Source: Euryarchaeota archaeon UBA173 (GTDB lineage Archaea; Thermoplasmatota; Poseidoniia; Poseidoniales; Thalassarchaeaceae). From it: a stretch of DNA of 15,886 nucleotides. Made by a program: the position numbers and the translations under genes. Location: the NCBI GenBank assembly GCA_002498925.1, contig DAJH01000028.1, forward strand, positions 1 to 15,886. Reading direction: 5' to 3'. This document shows positions 14,554 to 15,886 of the stretch, one piece after another. The notes beneath the pieces were generated by a model. It saw nothing but the letters and a program-made list of their open reading frames with translations. It was not told where the DNA came from and did no database searches. The number at the start of each line of letters is the position of its first letter. Position 1 is the stretch's first letter.

Positions 14554-14570
14554 TGGAATTTCCAATGGAA
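14554..14570. promoter_or_regulatory. Overlapping palindromes upstream of the pstS promoter
   Basis: TGGAATTTCCA (14554-14564) and TTCCAATGGAA (14560-14570) are two overlapping 11-base inverted repeats that share the TTCCA arm. They lie between the phoU-like stop codon and the pstS TATA element, about 60 bases upstream of the latter. They could be a regulator site or part of the 3' end of the regulator message; the nearby pair CCAATC/GATTGG (14535-14540, 14548-14553) adds possible structure. Confidence 0.3.
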
Positions 14571-14593
14571 ATTAGGGACTATTGAGGATTGTC

Positions 14594-15640
14594 CTACAAC
14601 ATGACTTCAATTGAGTTTCTGTGGTTGTGGATGTTGATTAGGATCTCAGCCATGTCCGTAGAATAAGCGCAGAGCCTACGCAGGGACTCGGATAATCTGT
14701 CCATGAATAGTGCGTTTACCCTCCCAATCTTTTCGTCCCAGAGGTCATTCTCAAAATTGATTAATTCTTCTATCGCGCCTTGCAGCTGTAGTTTTGCTTG
14801 GTGTACCTCACTTATCTTGTACCTCCTAAGGTTCGAGATCAATAGTTTCATCGAGGCATGCCAAACTGGGATGCAGGTGATTAATGGAGATTCGGGTGAC
14901 AGGGCTTCTGGCGTCTCTCGTTCCTCAATTAGCTTACAAATCTTGTATGAGTGGTCACCCATTCTCTCGAACGTTCGGACTATCCGAGAGTATTCGGAAG
15001 CCTCCCAGCGATTTGTTCCCATTGAGTCTTCGAGCCTGGAAGATTCCAGAATTAGGCCCACCTGTCTCTCCATTAGCAGCCTCAATGCGTCGATTTCCTT
15101 CTCCCTTTCCTCTGCGTCGTCAAGGATTTCACTATCACCTCCGGTTAGCACCTCTGTTATGTCCCTAATTTGGCTAGAGACCAACAGATACATTCTGTTG
15201 ATGCTGGAATGAAGCGGCATCTCTGATGGGTTAAGTAGGCTGAGCATCTCTATTGATTTCTCGGCTTCAGAGGTAATTTCTATCCCTCGGGTGGTCTGAA
15301 TGAAAGATCTGAAGATTTTTCGATGGCTCCTCGAGAATCCCGACTTCGACCTGATCCTGATTATTTGTGCCCCCGAGAGATATGCCCCGATCAGGTGGTC
15401 CAAGAGGAAGTCTTCGCCTATTTCCTCTATGCTTATTTCTACCTCCCTCCTTCGAACTACGGAAGTAGTCTCTGGGGTGACTCTCAGGTTTCCTGACGGC
15501 CTCCACTCGATCCTAACCTGGTCCTTAGCTGCGAGCCCGTGTACCGATACCCACTTCTTGGGAAGACTAACTATGTAGGTTGAGCCTCCAGTGAGCTGTA
15601 GTCTCCTGACCTCTGACTTGGACTGCTTGTCTATCTCCAT
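14594..15640 (-). CDS. AbrB-PhoU family phosphate regulator
   Basis: Archaeal-type phosphate regulator, 348 residues from the ATG at 15640; the frame also opens with a TTG at 15662-15664, but that overlaps the TATA element. Numbered from the TTG, an AbrB/SpoVT-like DNA-binding segment is at about 17-65 (RRLQLTGGSTYIVSLPKKWV). Two PhoU helical-bundle repeats follow at about 150-250 and 262-350, with the family motif FERMGDHSYKICK (232-244) and the weaker second copy YSTDMAEILINIHNH (334-348). PhoU proteins sense the state of Pst transport; the DNA-binding segment suggests this one also controls transcription, perhaps of pstS just downstream. A TATA-like box about 28 bases before the ATG predicts a leaderless message. 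Placement next to pstSCAB strongly supports the assignment. Confidence 0.88.
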   Translation of the reverse strand: MEIDKQSKSEVRRLQLTGGSTYIVSLPKKWVSVHGLAAKDQVRIEWRPSGNLRVTPETTSVVRRREVEISIEEIGEDFLLDHLIGAYLSGAQIIRIRSKSGFSRSHRKIFRSFIQTTRGIEITSEAEKSIEMLSLLNPSEMPLHSSINRMYLLVSSQIRDITEVLTGGDSEILDDAEEREKEIDALRLLMERQVGLILESSRLEDSMGTNRWEASEYSRIVRTFERMGDHSYKICKLIEERETPEALSPESPLITCIPVWHASMKLLISNLRRYKISEVHQAKLQLQGAIEELINFENDLWDEKIGRVNALFMDRLSESLRRLCAYSTDMAEILINIHNHRNSIEVML

Positions 15641-15662
15641 AAGTGGTCCGAAAAAATTCTGC

Positions 15663-15674
15663 AATATATATTTT
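15663..15674 (-). promoter_or_regulatory. TATA-box promoter of the PhoU-type regulator
   Basis: The minus strand reads AAAATATATATT, preceded by ATC (a possible BRE). Its centre is about 28 bases upstream of the ATG at 15640, the spacing expected for archaeal leaderless transcripts. The surrounding 15665-15774 is strikingly AT-rich and holds no gene that I can see. Confidence 0.55.
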
Positions 15675-15765
15675 GATATTCTATTAGAAGCCCCATATAT
15701 ACGTTTAAATGTGTTTTATAAATATTCAATATAGATATTTATGATTATATTTTAGTCTGTTTTCA

Positions 15766-15796
15766 CTGGGAGGTCTATGCGTTTGTCTTCTCCCAG
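15766..15796 (-). terminator. Possible hairpin around the stop codon of the right-edge gene
   Basis: CTGGGAG (15766-15772) pairs with CTCCCAG (15790-15796) across a 17-base loop that contains the stop codon. The minus-strand sequence that follows (TGAAAACAGACTAAAATATA) is AU-rich but not a U-tract. It is a weak candidate. Confidence 0.25.
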
Positions 15797-15886
15797 CCTA
15801 CTTCAATTGAGAATTTTTTAGCTCCGATGTCGTCTATCCTGTCTAGGTGTGGGGCAGCCCAAATCCAGGCCAACTGGGCGACTGCT
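15775..15886 (-). CDS. C-terminal end of an unidentified gene (partial)
   Basis: The only minus-strand frame open from the window edge encodes 36 residues and ends in TAG at 15775-15777. It ends LAWIWAAPHLDRIDDIGA then KKFSIEVGWEKTNA. The stretch is too short for me to name a family. It stops just before the AT-rich promoter region of the PhoU-type gene, as expected for a real gene end, and the other two frames are closed. The rest lies beyond the window. Confidence 0.5.
   Translation of the reverse strand, partial: AVAQLAWIWAAPHLDRIDDIGAKKFSIEVGWEKTNA

Overview
The window reads as archaeal, most likely a planktonic marine euryarchaeon of the Poseidoniales/Marine Group II type. That placement is inferred from several things. 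AT-rich TATA-like boxes precede several genes. The PhoU-type regulator carries an N-terminal AbrB-like DNA-binding segment, as in archaea. Secreted proteins have lipobox signal peptides followed by acidic linkers. Asp-rich calcium-binding-type repeats occur in most of the surface-exposed proteins. No rRNA or tRNA is present to confirm the taxon. Every gene I accept lies on the minus strand, so transcription runs from right to left.

In transcription order the layout is: (1) the last 36 codons of an unidentified gene at the right edge; (2) an AbrB-PhoU regulator; (3) pstS, encoding a 1148-residue lipoprotein with three tandem phosphate-binding domains; (4) a perfect GC-rich hairpin, then pstC, pstA and pstB as a tight unit (pstC/pstA overlap by 4 bases; pstA/pstB are 12 bases apart); (5) two small genes joined by a Shine-Dalgarno site that overlaps the upstream stop codon; (6) a secreted lipoprotein with a collagen-like stalk and a choice-of-anchor I beta-propeller-like domain, again followed by a GC hairpin; (7) a TauE/SafE (TSUP) family permease. 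No gene-free stretch exceeds about 200 bases.

The core is a complete high-affinity phosphate ABC importer (PstSCAB) with its regulator, but in an unusually enlarged form. Each permease has its normal ~300-residue core at the C-terminus. In front of it sits an added module: one membrane helix, a large extracellular domain (about 230 residues in PstC, about 720 in PstA) with Asp-rich calcium-type repeats, and a block of about five extra membrane helices. The extra modules of PstC and PstA look paralogous. PstB carries an added ~120-residue N-terminal domain resembling TerB. PstS is triplicated. Together these suggest a cell-surface phosphate-capture machine whose receptor and channels both carry large extracellular parts. 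This enlarged Pst system is the most notable content of the window; its added parts have no function I can assign from sequence alone.
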